From Mycobacterium barrassiae (lineage in GTDB: Bacteria; Actinomycetota; Actinomycetes; Mycobacteriales; Mycobacteriaceae), in contig NZ_JACKUK010000016.1 of assembly GCF_025822765.1 (NCBI RefSeq), positions 604,820 to 668,819 of the forward strand: a stretch of DNA of 64,000 nucleotides, written 5' to 3'. Positions within the stretch are counted from its first letter, which is position 1. Each line of letters begins with the position of its first letter. Shown here one piece after another: positions 30,547-38,532 of the stretch. Both the position numbers and the translations under genes were made by a program. The notes beneath the pieces were generated by a model. The model searched no databases, was not told where the DNA came from, and worked only from the letters and a program-made list of their open reading frames with translations.

Positions 30547-31117
30547 GGTCGTGCCCCGTCGAAATGATCTCTTCCTTGAGCCGCGCCAGCGCACGGTGCT
30601 GGGCGACTCGGACGGCGCCAGCAGTGCTTCCGACGGCCTCGGCGGTCTCTTCGGCACTCATGCCGACGACCACGCGCAGGATGAGGATTTCCCGCTGTTT
30701 CTCCGGTAGCACGGCCAGTAGCTTCTTCATCCGCGCCGATGCTTCGGAGTCCAGCGCCATCTGCTCAGGTCCTGCGTCCAGCGAGAAGCGTTCCGGCACG
30801 ACATCCGTCGGGTCGGAGCGATTTCTGCCCGCTGCGCGATGCGCGTCAGCGACCTTGTGCGCAGCAATGCCGTACACGAAGGCCAGGAACGGTCGTCCCT
30901 GATCCTTGTACCGCGGCAGCGCCGTGATGGCGGCCAAGCACACCTCCTGGGCAATGTCATCTGCTGACAGGCCACTTCGCTCAGTCGACCCCACCCTTGC
31001 CCGGCAATACCGGACGACGATGGGACGAATGGTCTCAAGCACCCTCCGGAGTGCGTCCCGGTTGCCCGCTACAGCCTCAGCAACGACAGCATCGAGACGT
31101 TCTCCCGAAATTGTCAT
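30539..31117 (-). CDS. sigD: ECF RNA polymerase sigma factor SigD
   Basis: A 192-residue ECF sigma factor (Rv3414c). Region 2 is seen as VVRYCRARVG...DDIAQEVCLAAITALPRYKDQGRPFLAFVYGIAAHKVADAHRAAGR, with the core-binding DDIAQEV. Region 4 is VLPEKQREILILRVVVGMSAEETAEAVGSTAGAVRVAQHRALARLK with the HTH. It is controlled by RsdA encoded in the same operon; in M. tuberculosis the system responds to starvation via RelA and to ClpP-dependent RsdA turnover. Confidence 0.96.
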   Translation of the reverse strand: MTISGERLDAVVAEAVAGNRDALRRVLETIRPIVVRYCRARVGSTERSGLSADDIAQEVCLAAITALPRYKDQGRPFLAFVYGIAAHKVADAHRAAGRNRSDPTDVVPERFSLDAGPEQMALDSEASARMKKLLAVLPEKQREILILRVVVGMSAEETAEAVGSTAGAVRVAQHRALARLKEEIISTGHDHA

Positions 31118-31210
31118 CGTGGGCGATCTCTCCAGCGTTACTTACAGGGACAGTTACAGGTGGCGGTTGGCTCAGCTAAACAATAACTTTCAGGATGGCG
31201 TGCTCCTGGC

Positions 31211-32002
31211 TCAGCGGACGGCCCACACGCCGCCCCGTGACCGGACTGTGTCGGCAGATTCGTCGCGGATGGCGACCACCTCTATCTCTGAGTGCGTGGC
31301 GCTGCCGATGCCGGCCAACAGGCTCGCCAACGCCCAGCGCAGCGGGATCATTCCGAGGCGTTCGGTGTCGGCCAGTGCGCTGTCCGCGACCCGCCGGGAG
31401 CCGTCCAGGTCACCGGCACAACAGAGCGCCGCAGCCCGCACCACCTCTGATTTCACAGTGTGTCGTGCTGAACCGAGCGCCGCGGCGGCGGCAACCGCCC
31501 CATCGGCATGTTCGACCGCCACCGAGCCCTGCCCCCTGGCCATCGCCAGTTCTGCGGACACCCACGCCATCCGCACGTGTAGCCGGGCCGGCACGGACTC
31601 GTCTATCAAGTCGGCCGCGCGGCGCAAGGCCCGCTCCGATGCCGTGAACCGACCCACGCCCAACGCGTCGGCGGCCAGACCGATCAGTGCGTCGGCGCCG
31701 GCCTCGCGGTCGGTTCCTGCGACCGCCGCCGCGTGCCCGTCCCAGGTGCGGGCCAGGGCGTGCCAGCCGAGCTGCCGCAGGAACGACGCGCGCGTGCTGT
31801 GGGCCAACGACAGCAACTGACCTGGCGCCGCGCGGCGCAGCTGCGCGAGATCGGCGAATGCGCTGCTGTAGCGGCCCTGACCGCCGGCCGCCACGGCACG
31901 CAGCCACAGATCGTGAGGAGTCATCGCGGCGGGCAGCGGCCAACGTCCGGGGTCATCGCCGAAGGCGACGTCGGACAGGGCTGCTGCCAGAGAAGTGGTC
32001 AT
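31211..32002 (-). CDS. Conserved hypothetical alpha-helical repeat protein (Rv3415c type)
   Basis: A 263-residue protein built of short amphipathic helices with an Ala-rich pattern reminiscent of TPR repeats (e.g. DLWLRAVAAGGQGRYSSAFADLAQLRR and GLAADALGVGRFTASERALRRAADLID). No catalytic motif. In mycobacteria it is conserved between sigD and whiB3, as here. It is upstream of sigD on the same strand with about 90 bp between, and divergent from whiB3. Function unknown; a protein-interaction role in this regulatory cluster is inference. Confidence 0.85.
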   Translation of the reverse strand: MTTSLAAALSDVAFGDDPGRWPLPAAMTPHDLWLRAVAAGGQGRYSSAFADLAQLRRAAPGQLLSLAHSTRASFLRQLGWHALARTWDGHAAAVAGTDREAGADALIGLAADALGVGRFTASERALRRAADLIDESVPARLHVRMAWVSAELAMARGQGSVAVEHADGAVAAAAALGSARHTVKSEVVRAAALCCAGDLDGSRRVADSALADTERLGMIPLRWALASLLAGIGSATHSEIEVVAIRDESADTVRSRGGVWAVR

Positions 32003-32431
32003 CGGAGCCGCACGCTATCAACGAGCGGTGCGATACCCGGTACCGGTGGGCACGTTTCCGAATCGGCGTGGAAATCACATTGGTTAACAGTTGGTGCTGC
32101 CAATGTTAATTCCATGTAAGCCAGAGTCGGGTCGAAGAAATTTGCCACAGCGGCACCATTTGACGCGATCAGGAAAAATGCGCTTCGTCGACCGTCGCGG
32201 CACGTTTGCTTAACATCGACTTCGTTGCGACTGAGTCCCAATGATGAACGTGAAGTAAATTCTGGACCAGCCCCTATGCCGCTAAGCACATGTGCAGGCT
32301 ATTGACGGAATTTCATGAGCCCCCCTAGTTTGTGGGCACGAGAAGTCATCGGCGACTTGAGCTCGGATCGGTTTTGAAACTCACGCACTCGCGTAGTTAG
32401 CGAAATGGGTGTGTAGAGAGGGGTTTTTCCA
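32003..32431. other. 429-bp intergenic region: long whiB3 leader
   Basis: No gene is supported here. The stretch is visibly more A/T-rich than its surroundings and separates the divergent Rv3415c-like gene from whiB3. A long 5' regulatory region for whiB3 is the likely content. I see no confident -10/-35 or riboswitch, only the ribosome binding site (GAGAGGGG, 32416-32423) before whiB3. Confidence 0.5.
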
Positions 32432-32722
32432 ATGCCACAGCCGCAACAGCTTCCCGGGCCCAATGCAGATATCTGGGATTGGCAGATCGCCGGCCTTTGC
32501 CGAGGCGTCGACTCGTCCATGTTCTTTCACCCCGACGGCGAGCGCGGCCGGGCACGCGCTCAGCGCGAGATGCGCGCCAAGGAGATGTGCCGGAGCTGCC
32601 CGGTGATCGCGCAGTGCCGTTCGCACGCACTGTCCGTCGGGGAGCCTTACGGCATCTGGGGCGGGCTGTCCGAGTCCGAGCGCGAATTGTTGCTGAAGCG
32701 GGGTATCCGCCGAGCCTCGTAG
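32432..32722 (+). CDS. whiB3: Redox-sensing transcription factor WhiB3
   Basis: A 4Fe-4S Wbl protein that senses O2/NO and redox state and controls lipid synthesis in mycobacteria. The 96 residues have the four cluster cysteines at 23, 53, 56 and 62 (C-x29-C-x2-C-x5-C), the G(I/V)WGG turn (GIWGGLSESE) and the basic C-terminal KRGIRR. The N-terminus MPQPQQLPGPNADIWDWQ is WhiB3-specific. A strong GAGAGGGG site precedes the ATG. A rho-independent terminator follows at 32747. Confidence 0.96.
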   Translation: MPQPQQLPGPNADIWDWQIAGLCRGVDSSMFFHPDGERGRARAQREMRAKEMCRSCPVIAQCRSHALSVGEPYGIWGGLSESERELLLKRGIRRAS

Positions 32723-32746
32723 TTCACAACCACTAAACAGAGCGAA

Positions 32747-32781
32747 GGGCCCCACCCGGGCGTACCGGGTTGGGGCCTTTT
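32747..32781 (+). terminator. Rho-independent terminator of whiB3
   Basis: GGCCCCACCCGG (32748-32759) pairs with CCGGGTTGGGGCC (32765-32777) around GCGTA, with one small bulge, followed by TTTT. It lies 25 nt after the whiB3 stop. Confidence 0.9.
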
Positions 32782-32826
32782 CGTACGTGACGCCAATACA
32801 GGACAACCGGCCCGCTCTCACCCAGA

Positions 32827-33261
32827 ATGAGCTCCGTGAACTATGACGGCGGCGTTGCCAACTCCGAGTCGATGACGGCCAGCACCGCCGTGGCCGGATC
32901 CACAGCGACAGTGGCCAGCTCCGCGGTTGCCGGATCGGCGGCAACGGTCGCGAGCACCGCAGTTGCAGGCTCGGCGGCGACCGTGGCCAGCGCCGGCGTT
33001 GTCAGTTCCGCGGCGACCGTCGCCAGCACCGCCGTGGCCGGATCGATCGCCACTGCGGGCAGCGCCGCCGTCGCCGGAAGCATCGTCACCGCGATGTCGC
33101 TCGCGGTCGCCGGAAGCATCGCATGTGTGGCGTGCGCGTTCTGCAAGAAGTGTGTCGCCTGCCTCGGCTGTGTCGGTTGCACCAATTGCGTCGGCTGCGT
33201 TGGCTGTTACAACTGCTCAGGCGTGCGATTCGCCGTCGGCCTGCGCGACGTCCACGTCTGA
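32827..33261 (+). CDS. Triplet-periodic small-residue protein ending in an eleven-cysteine ladder
   Basis: A 144-residue protein I do not recognise as a characterised family. Residues 21-104 are seven perfect-length 12-residue repeats of the type AVAGSxATVASx. Residues 100-130 then carry eleven cysteines spaced exactly every third residue (C-x-x-C-x-x-C...), flanked by Val-Gly, Val-Ala and Thr-Asn pairs. The register is continuous: the positions occupied by V, S, T, S in the repeats (22, 25, 28, 31 and so on) become Cys from residue 100. This suggests one regular solenoid or beta-helix with a metal-binding or disulfide ladder at its end. No signal peptide. The ATG at 32827 has no strong ribosome binding site. 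The C-terminus overlaps the convergent DUF4349 gene by 45 nt. Confidence 0.72.
   Translation: MSSVNYDGGVANSESMTASTAVAGSTATVASSAVAGSAATVASTAVAGSAATVASAGVVSSAATVASTAVAGSIATAGSAAVAGSIVTAMSLAVAGSIACVACAFCKKCVACLGCVGCTNCVGCVGCYNCSGVRFAVGLRDVHV
32887..33138 (+). repeat. Seven 36-bp coding repeats (12-residue units)
   Basis: In-frame degenerate repeats encoding residues 21-104 of the cysteine-ladder protein, seven consecutive units of 36 bp. Units 1-4 are nearly alike at protein level (AVAGS.ATVAS.); units 5-7 drift to AVAGSI and the last already contains two cysteines. Confidence 0.8.
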
Positions 33262-34170
33262 TTTCGCGGCGTCTTGCTCAGCCGGCGTGGCCGCCGGGAC
33301 GGTCGCGGGCCGGCGAGCCCCCGCCACTCGGACGATGCCGTAGATGACGCCGACAACGATGGCAAGCAGGACCAGCCATGGCAGCAGCAGGCCGAAGAGC
33401 AGCACCAGGTTTCCGGCGACGAAAACCATTGTGTCCCAGCCTCGTTCGACCTGGCCCATAAAGCCCTGATACTCCTTGGGCGCGGGCCCGCCGATTGTCT
33501 GCGCCGCGAAGGTCACATTGATGGTGCTGTATTCGATCTGATCGCCGAGCGCTTCTCGTTGGGCACGCAGGCTGTCCAGATCCGCTTGGCGTTGGGAGAG
33601 CGCGTCCTCGGCGGAGATGAGCGCCTCGGGGTCCCTGGCGTCGCGCATGATGGCCAGCAGACGATCGACCGATGTCTGCAGGGCCCTGATGCGGGCGTCG
33701 AGGTCGACCCGCTGCGCCGTGACATCCTCGGACCTGGTTTCGGCGCTCTGCACCGTGCCGAGACCTTTGAGTTCCCGCACCACACCGTCGAGCTTGGCCG
33801 CGGGAACTCGCAGCACGATCGAGGTGCGGGCGAATCCGCGGTCTGACCCCGCGTCCTCGCTACGGCTGTCGACCCGACCGCCGGCCTGTTCCACCAGGAC
33901 GGCCGCCTTGTCGGCGGCCTCGGAGGTATTGGCAACCGTGATGGTCATCGACGCGGTCTTGATGACGTCGCGCGTCACGTCATCGACTGGCGCAGGCCCC
34001 TGCTCTGGTGGGGCTAAAGGTGCGGCGACGCCGCCTTCAGTGAAATTGGAGGCGGGCGCCTTATCGCGATGGGACTGCGTGCCGCACGCCGTCACAAAGC
34101 CCAACATCGCGATGACCGAAATCGCCAACGTCGCCCACTTGCGGATCAAACTGCAGGAAGTCCGGCTCAT
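33217..34170 (-). CDS. DUF4349 domain lipoprotein
   Basis: A 317-residue membrane-attached protein. The N-terminal signal ends in a lipobox (VTAC), so the mature protein is lipid-anchored. The DUF4349 domain follows (DVIKTASMTITVANTSEAADKAAVLVEQAGGRVDSR), with a coiled-coil-like stretch near the middle (ALSQRQADLDSLRAQREALGDQ). A C-terminal TM helix (VLLFGLLLPWLVLLAIVVGVIYGIV) leads to a short cytosolic tail. Function unknown; the family is often linked to envelope processes. The ATG at 34170 is chosen; one 12 nt upstream is also possible. Its stop lies inside the 3' end of the convergent cysteine-ladder gene. Confidence 0.85.
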   Translation of the reverse strand: MSRTSCSLIRKWATLAISVIAMLGFVTACGTQSHRDKAPASNFTEGGVAAPLAPPEQGPAPVDDVTRDVIKTASMTITVANTSEAADKAAVLVEQAGGRVDSRSEDAGSDRGFARTSIVLRVPAAKLDGVVRELKGLGTVQSAETRSEDVTAQRVDLDARIRALQTSVDRLLAIMRDARDPEALISAEDALSQRQADLDSLRAQREALGDQIEYSTINVTFAAQTIGGPAPKEYQGFMGQVERGWDTMVFVAGNLVLLFGLLLPWLVLLAIVVGVIYGIVRVAGARRPATVPAATPAEQDAAKSDVDVAQADGESHA

Positions 34171-34231
34171 GGCAGCCACCATGCCATTCGCTGTGAGCTT
34201 CGACCATTTTCGCTGGTTGGATAGCCGTCGG

Positions 34232-34960
34232 TCAGGTCTCCTCGACATCCATCCGTTCAGATATCTGGTCGAGAAAGGCTCGGGCAGGCGCGGATGCGCT
34301 TGCCGACACGGCAACGCCCAAGTGTCTGACGGTACGAGGAACCAAGCGCCGGACTGCAACACCCGGCAGCTCCGGCAGACCTGCTCCAGGCAGGATGCTC
34401 ACTGCGAGCCCCGCCGCCACGATCTCGAGGGTCGCCGCGATCTCGCGCGCTTCAAATGCCAAGTCGAACCGGACACCGGCCTTTCGAGCCACCGGCATGA
34501 ACACATCTGCCGCGCCCCCGGTCCCCCGCGCAAAGGGCTCCTTCGCCAAATCGACGTAACCGACAACATCTTTCGCGGCCAGCCAACTGTCAGCGGGCAC
34601 CACGGCAACCATCTCCTGATCGCCGAGCGCTGCAACGTCAAGGCCCTTGGCGGGCAGGCTCACCACACCGGCTTCGACAGCCCCCTGGTCGAGCCAGTCC
34701 CGTATCTCCTGCTCGCTTCCCTCCAACAACCGAATAGTGACGGCCGGATGCCGATGAGAGAACGTCCGCAGTTCCGGAGCGATCAACGTCGCCGTGGCCG
34801 TCGGTATGCTCGCCAAACTCAGCCTCCCGGTCACGTCGCCGGTAAGGGCTGCGGTCTCGGTCCGCATTAACGCCATCTGCCGCACCGCTTCCCGCGCATG
34901 GGCCACGGCGACGGAACCGGCTTCGGTCAGGACGGCGCCATCGCGACGGCGGACAAACAG
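34232..34960 (-). pseudogene. LysR-family regulator lacking its DNA-binding head
   Basis: The frame encodes a complete LysR substrate-binding domain (GRLSLASIPTATATLIAPELRTF...GLAVSILPGAG) preceded only by the tail of the HTH wing, LFVRRRDGAVLTEAGSVAVAHAREAVR. Upstream of about 34960 the frame no longer resembles LysR; the roughly 60-70 residues of winged helix are missing and replaced by the end of a cupin gene on the opposite strand. A GTG at 34906 could start a short product, but it could not bind DNA. Best read as the product of a deletion. Confidence 0.8.
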
Positions 34961-34962
34961 CA

Positions 34963-35058
34963 GTGCCCGCCAACGCCGAACACAAGTTGACCAACACCGG
35001 CGATGACGACCTGATCTTCCTCGTCATCTACGACCCACCGCACGTTGCGACCGACTAA
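34963..35058 (+). pseudogene. 3' remnant of a cupin gene
   Basis: About 31 codons, VPANAEHKLTNTGDDDLIF and so on to TAA at 35056-35058, match the C-terminal strands of small cupins (the VPxNxxHxLxNTG turn followed by the YDPPH end). The 5' part is absent: directly upstream lies the truncated LysR frame of the opposite strand. It is thus the other side of the same deletion. Its stop overlaps the stop of the HD-domain gene. Confidence 0.7.
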
Positions 35059-35672
35059 GCGTCGAGCGGGTTCGCCCCGATCCGTCCGGCTCCGTTGTTG
35101 GCGATCGATGCCGCAGCGGCGCTGTCCGGCTTGCGTCGAGCCTGCTCTTCGAAGTGCGCGATGAACTCACGACCGAATCCCTGTCGTGGATGGCGCGCGA
35201 GTATCACCGCACGCAGTTCCTCCGGGAACTCCTCGGGGCGACGCCCGGCGACGTCCCAGCTGGTGGCGACCTGCAACAGGTGGGATTCCGGGTCGTCGGC
35301 CGCAGACACGTCAGGACGCATGTGCAGCACGATGATCTCCTCGGCCCGTGCTGCCCGCTCGGCGGGCCATCCGGCCGCGACGCCGAACACCCAGGCCAGG
35401 CTGCCGCCGGACTCTTCGAACGCGACGCGGTGAGTGTCGAACGCTTCAGTCAGACCGAGGTCGTGCAGCATCGCGGACACGTAGAGCAGTTCATCGTCGA
35501 AGGTGATGCCGTGAGCCGCCGCGTACTTTGCCGCCCACAGGTACGAGCGGAAGCAGTGGTGGAGCAGGGCGGGCGAGTAGAAGCGGGTGGCTACCGACAG
35601 AGCGGCTGTGGCTGCAGGCGTCTGCGGAAACGTGAGCTCGACCCCCGCGCGATCGGTAACAGGTGATCCCAT
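35055..35672 (-). CDS. HD-domain hydrolase (cyanamide hydratase-like)
   Basis: About 205 residues with a metal-dependent HD fold: HHCFRSYLWAAKYAA (first His), AMLHDLGL (the HD pair) and a later HMRPD. This resembles the cyanamide hydratase-like branch of HD phosphohydrolases. Substrate unknown. I start at the ATG at 35672; the GTG at 35681, nearer an AGGAG site, is possible. It is downstream of the quinone-oxidoreductase-like gene on the same strand, 40 nt apart. Confidence 0.83.
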   Translation of the reverse strand: MGSPVTDRAGVELTFPQTPAATAALSVATRFYSPALLHHCFRSYLWAAKYAAAHGITFDDELLYVSAMLHDLGLTEAFDTHRVAFEESGGSLAWVFGVAAGWPAERAARAEEIIVLHMRPDVSAADDPESHLLQVATSWDVAGRRPEEFPEELRAVILARHPRQGFGREFIAHFEEQARRKPDSAAAASIANNGAGRIGANPLDA

Positions 35673-35712
35673 GTCAGACACAACGTCCACGGCTCCTACT
35701 TTCATTGCCCTG

Positions 35713-36666
35713 TCAGGAAACAGCCTCGTCGGCAAGGCGTTCCGGTACGTCGTCGACAACTCGGATCACGGTCTTGCCCCGACCTCGACGCGCCGGATCG
35801 AATGCCGCAGCGGCCTCATCGAGGGGCCGTATCGCTCCGACGAGTGGACGCAACCGTCCGCCTCTGAGCCGTAGCTCCAACTCGGCGAGTTCCGCACGGT
35901 CAGGTTCGACGACAAAGAACACCGACCGGATGTTGTCGGGCGGATTCGGAGGCGGTTCCGCGATGCTTACCAGCACACCGCCAGCGCGGACCACAGCCGC
36001 TGAGCGACAGAGGACTTGACCTCCGATCACATCGAAAACCATGTCAACCTCCCCCACCCCTTCAAGTCGATCCCGATCCAGGTCGACGAAGGTTTCGACA
36101 CCCAGCCCGTGCACGATCTCCCGACTGGCAGCGCGGCCCGTACCGATCACCCGCGCACCCGCCGCTAAGGCCAGTTGCACGGCTATCGAGCCGACACCGC
36201 CAGCCGCACCATGAATCATCACGGTTTGTCCTGCGCGAAGTTGACCGTGGGTGAACAGCCCCTGCCAGGCCGTCAGACCTGAAATCGGAAGCGCCGCAGC
36301 GGTGGTGTGGTCGATCCCTGCAGACAGTGGCGCAAGGTTGCGCGCCTCCACCGCGACGAATTCGGCCAGTGTGCCATTGCGAGCCCAATCGGTGACCCCG
36401 AAGACTCGTTGACCGACCGTCAATCCGGTCGTCCCGTAACCGAGCTCAGCGACGATCCCCGAGACTTCGTGGCCGGGAATAGTCGGCGCTCGATCGCGAC
36501 CGGCTCGGTCGATCCAGGTCCCCGGCCAGTCGAGTTCGCCCGGCGTGAACCCCGCCGCATGTACTTCGACGATGACGTCGTTCTCGGCGACGTGCGGATA
36601 TGGCATCTCCCCCAACGCAAGTCCACCGACTCCGGCGGCGCGGTCACGCGCAACGATCGCTCGCAT
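35713..36666 (-). CDS. Medium-chain NADP-dependent oxidoreductase (quinone oxidoreductase-like)
   Basis: Zinc-independent MDR-family enzyme of 317 residues. The N-terminal GroES-like domain (PYPHVAENDVIVEVHAAGFTPGELDWPG, GHEVSGIV) is followed by a Rossmann domain with HGAAGGVGSIAVQLALAAGARVIG. No structural-zinc cysteines are present, which points to quinone oxidoreductase or enone reductase activity. The ATG at 36666 has GGAGG 9 nt upstream. It sits 5 nt after the cupin gene, so they are probably one operon. Confidence 0.87.
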   Translation of the reverse strand: MRAIVARDRAAGVGGLALGEMPYPHVAENDVIVEVHAAGFTPGELDWPGTWIDRAGRDRAPTIPGHEVSGIVAELGYGTTGLTVGQRVFGVTDWARNGTLAEFVAVEARNLAPLSAGIDHTTAAALPISGLTAWQGLFTHGQLRAGQTVMIHGAAGGVGSIAVQLALAAGARVIGTGRAASREIVHGLGVETFVDLDRDRLEGVGEVDMVFDVIGGQVLCRSAAVVRAGGVLVSIAEPPPNPPDNIRSVFFVVEPDRAELAELELRLRGGRLRPLVGAIRPLDEAAAAFDPARRGRGKTVIRVVDDVPERLADEAVS

Positions 36667-36671
36667 GGTGG

Positions 36672-37082
36672 TCAACCTCCGTACTGACGGGCGCTTGGAT
36701 GGCGCAACGAATCTCGGGCCACGATCTCGTCGGGTTCGAGCATGGTGATCATGTCGACTCCGGGAGCACAGATGCAGACGGCCAGGAAGCGACTCCACCC
36801 GTCGGTGTCAAGGTTGCTCACCTGATAGTGCACGACTTCGCCGCCAGGCTCCCAAAATGCCTCGCCCGCAACGATTTCACGCGGAGCATCCCCTTCCAGC
36901 TCGAAGAGGATCCTGCCCTTCAGCACATAACCGAAAACCGGGCCGGAATGGCGGTGTGGTCCCACACCCTTGTCCGCTGGGGGCAACTCGACGAGCTGCG
37001 TCATCGCGTGTGCCCCTGCGGGAATCGGCGGTGGCGTCGCCGACAGCAGATCGGTGACCCTGACATTCCCGGTGACCAACAT
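36672..37082 (-). CDS. Cupin-domain protein
   Basis: Single small beta-barrel cupin of about 136 residues. The first cupin motif is GVGPHRHSGPVFGYVLKGRILFELEG (two His and a Glu-like position near residues 46-70); the second is FWEPGGEVVHYQVSN. Metal binding is likely, enzymatic role unknown. The start is uncertain: the ATG at 37082 is close behind GGAGG, and a GTG at 37124 extends it by 14 codons. It lies downstream of the MocR regulator on the same strand. Confidence 0.82.
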   Translation of the reverse strand: MLVTGNVRVTDLLSATPPPIPAGAHAMTQLVELPPADKGVGPHRHSGPVFGYVLKGRILFELEGDAPREIVAGEAFWEPGGEVVHYQVSNLDTDGWSRFLAVCICAPGVDMITMLEPDEIVARDSLRHPSARQYGG

Positions 37083-37143
37083 GCCTCCAACGCTAATGTC
37101 GGAAGATCCGCCAACATGGGCCACTTGAAGACTGCAGGCAGGG

Positions 37144-38532
37144 TCAGGTTGAGGGCAGCGCTGCGATCAGGGCTTCCAAGGCCGCCGACCACGCGCTGGG
37201 TGCAGGCGAGGCATAGCCGATCACCAAACCGTCGCGATCGCGCGCGCCCTCAGGATGGCGATACAGGTCGAGTCCCTCCACGCCGAGGCGCCGCCACTCG
37301 CGTCGTCGGGCCAGCGCACTGCTGTCGCCGCCGCGAAACTCGAGCATCATGTGCAGTCCTGCGGGCATTCCCTTCACCACCGTCGACGGCGATGAGCGGG
37401 CGATGGTGGTGACGAGCTGTTCACGCCGGCGCCGGTACTCGGAGCGCATGGTGCGAATGTGCCTGTCGTACGAGCCCGACGCGATGAATTCGGCCATCGC
37501 CAGCTGGTCGACGAACCCCGAGGTCTCCTCGGTGTCACCCTTCTGCCTCGCGACCGCGTCGACGAGTCGATCCGGTACCACCAGCCAACCGAGCCGAAGC
37601 CCCGGCGCCAGCGACTTGCTCGCCGTCCCCATGTAGATCACATGGTCGGGGTCGTTGCCGTGTAACGCCCCGACCGGGCTGCGGTCGTAGCGAAACTCGC
37701 CGTCGTAATCGTCTTCGATGATCACACCACCGGTTCGGCGTGCCCAATCGATGACGGCTGCGCGGCGGTCGGAGTGCAGTGACACTCCCAGCGGGAATTG
37801 ATGCGACGGCGTGAGCATCACGCCACCTACCTCTGGCCTGTCCGCCAGCGCGTCGACGGCGGCGCCGTTGGCGTCCACTCGCAGTGGCGGACAACGTAAT
37901 CCCGCCCGGCGCAACGAGGCCCACTGAGAAGACAATCCGAACTCCTCGACCACCACCTCCACGACGCCGGTACTCGCCAGGGCGCCGGCGATGAGACCCA
38001 CGCCCTCCGCGGCGCCACTGCAGACGACGATGTTGCGTGGCTGCGCCCGAACTCCCCGCGCCCGAGCCAGATACTCGGCAAGCGCGTGACGCAATTCCCT
38101 CCTGCCGTAGGTGTCGGTATAACCGAACGCCTCGAATGGTGCCGCGTCGAGTGCTCGTTTGACCGCGCGACTCCACTCCGTCCGAGGAAACGACGACAAA
38201 TCGGGATGTCCGGGCCGGAGGTCGTGCTCAAGCCGGCGCGGTGCGCGTTCCTCCGGTGGTGCGGATGCGGACCGGACCGCCTGGCCGGCCCGTTGGGAGA
38301 CAAGGGTTCCCGAACCCAGTTGCGAGGTCAGCCACCCCTCGGCGATGAGTTCCGCGTAGGCGCGTGCCACCGTGTTCCGAGCGACACCCAGATCCGCGGC
38401 CAACGCACGACTGGAGGGCAGGCGGGTGCCCGACACCAGTCGGCCCGAACGGATCGCGTCGCGGATCGCGTCCATCACGCCGTCGCGGACCCTGCCGCCC
38501 GGGCGATCCAGATGCAGATCCAGTCCGCTCAT
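37144..38532 (-). CDS. MocR/PdxR-type GntR regulator with aminotransferase-like domain
   Basis: A 462-residue chimeric regulator. The N-terminal GntR winged helix (GTRLPSSRALAADLGVARNTVARAYAELIAEGWL) is joined to a fold-type I aminotransferase-like domain. The PLP-binding Lys is in YMGTASKSLAPGLRLGW and the cofactor Asp/Tyr in IIEDDYDGEFRYDR. Such proteins use PLP as an effector to control B6, GABA or taurine genes. No divergent target gene is present. The ATG overlaps the end of the upstream acidic-repeat gene (ATGA). Confidence 0.92.
   Translation of the reverse strand: MSGLDLHLDRPGGRVRDGVMDAIRDAIRSGRLVSGTRLPSSRALAADLGVARNTVARAYAELIAEGWLTSQLGSGTLVSQRAGQAVRSASAPPEERAPRRLEHDLRPGHPDLSSFPRTEWSRAVKRALDAAPFEAFGYTDTYGRRELRHALAEYLARARGVRAQPRNIVVCSGAAEGVGLIAGALASTGVVEVVVEEFGLSSQWASLRRAGLRCPPLRVDANGAAVDALADRPEVGGVMLTPSHQFPLGVSLHSDRRAAVIDWARRTGGVIIEDDYDGEFRYDRSPVGALHGNDPDHVIYMGTASKSLAPGLRLGWLVVPDRLVDAVARQKGDTEETSGFVDQLAMAEFIASGSYDRHIRTMRSEYRRRREQLVTTIARSSPSTVVKGMPAGLHMMLEFRGGDSSALARRREWRRLGVEGLDLYRHPEGARDRDGLVIGYASPAPSAWSAALEALIAALPST

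Noticed and set aside
32841-33185. Ala/Thr/Val-repeat protein on the minus strand
   Set aside because: Mirror of the 36-bp repeats. Only the plus-strand reading yields the regular cysteine ladder and a coherent repeat register.
34638-35027. Open frame upstream of the LysR remnant that might supply its HTH
   Set aside because: Different frame, Arg-rich, no helix-turn-helix pattern; the same DNA encodes a cupin tail on the opposite strand.
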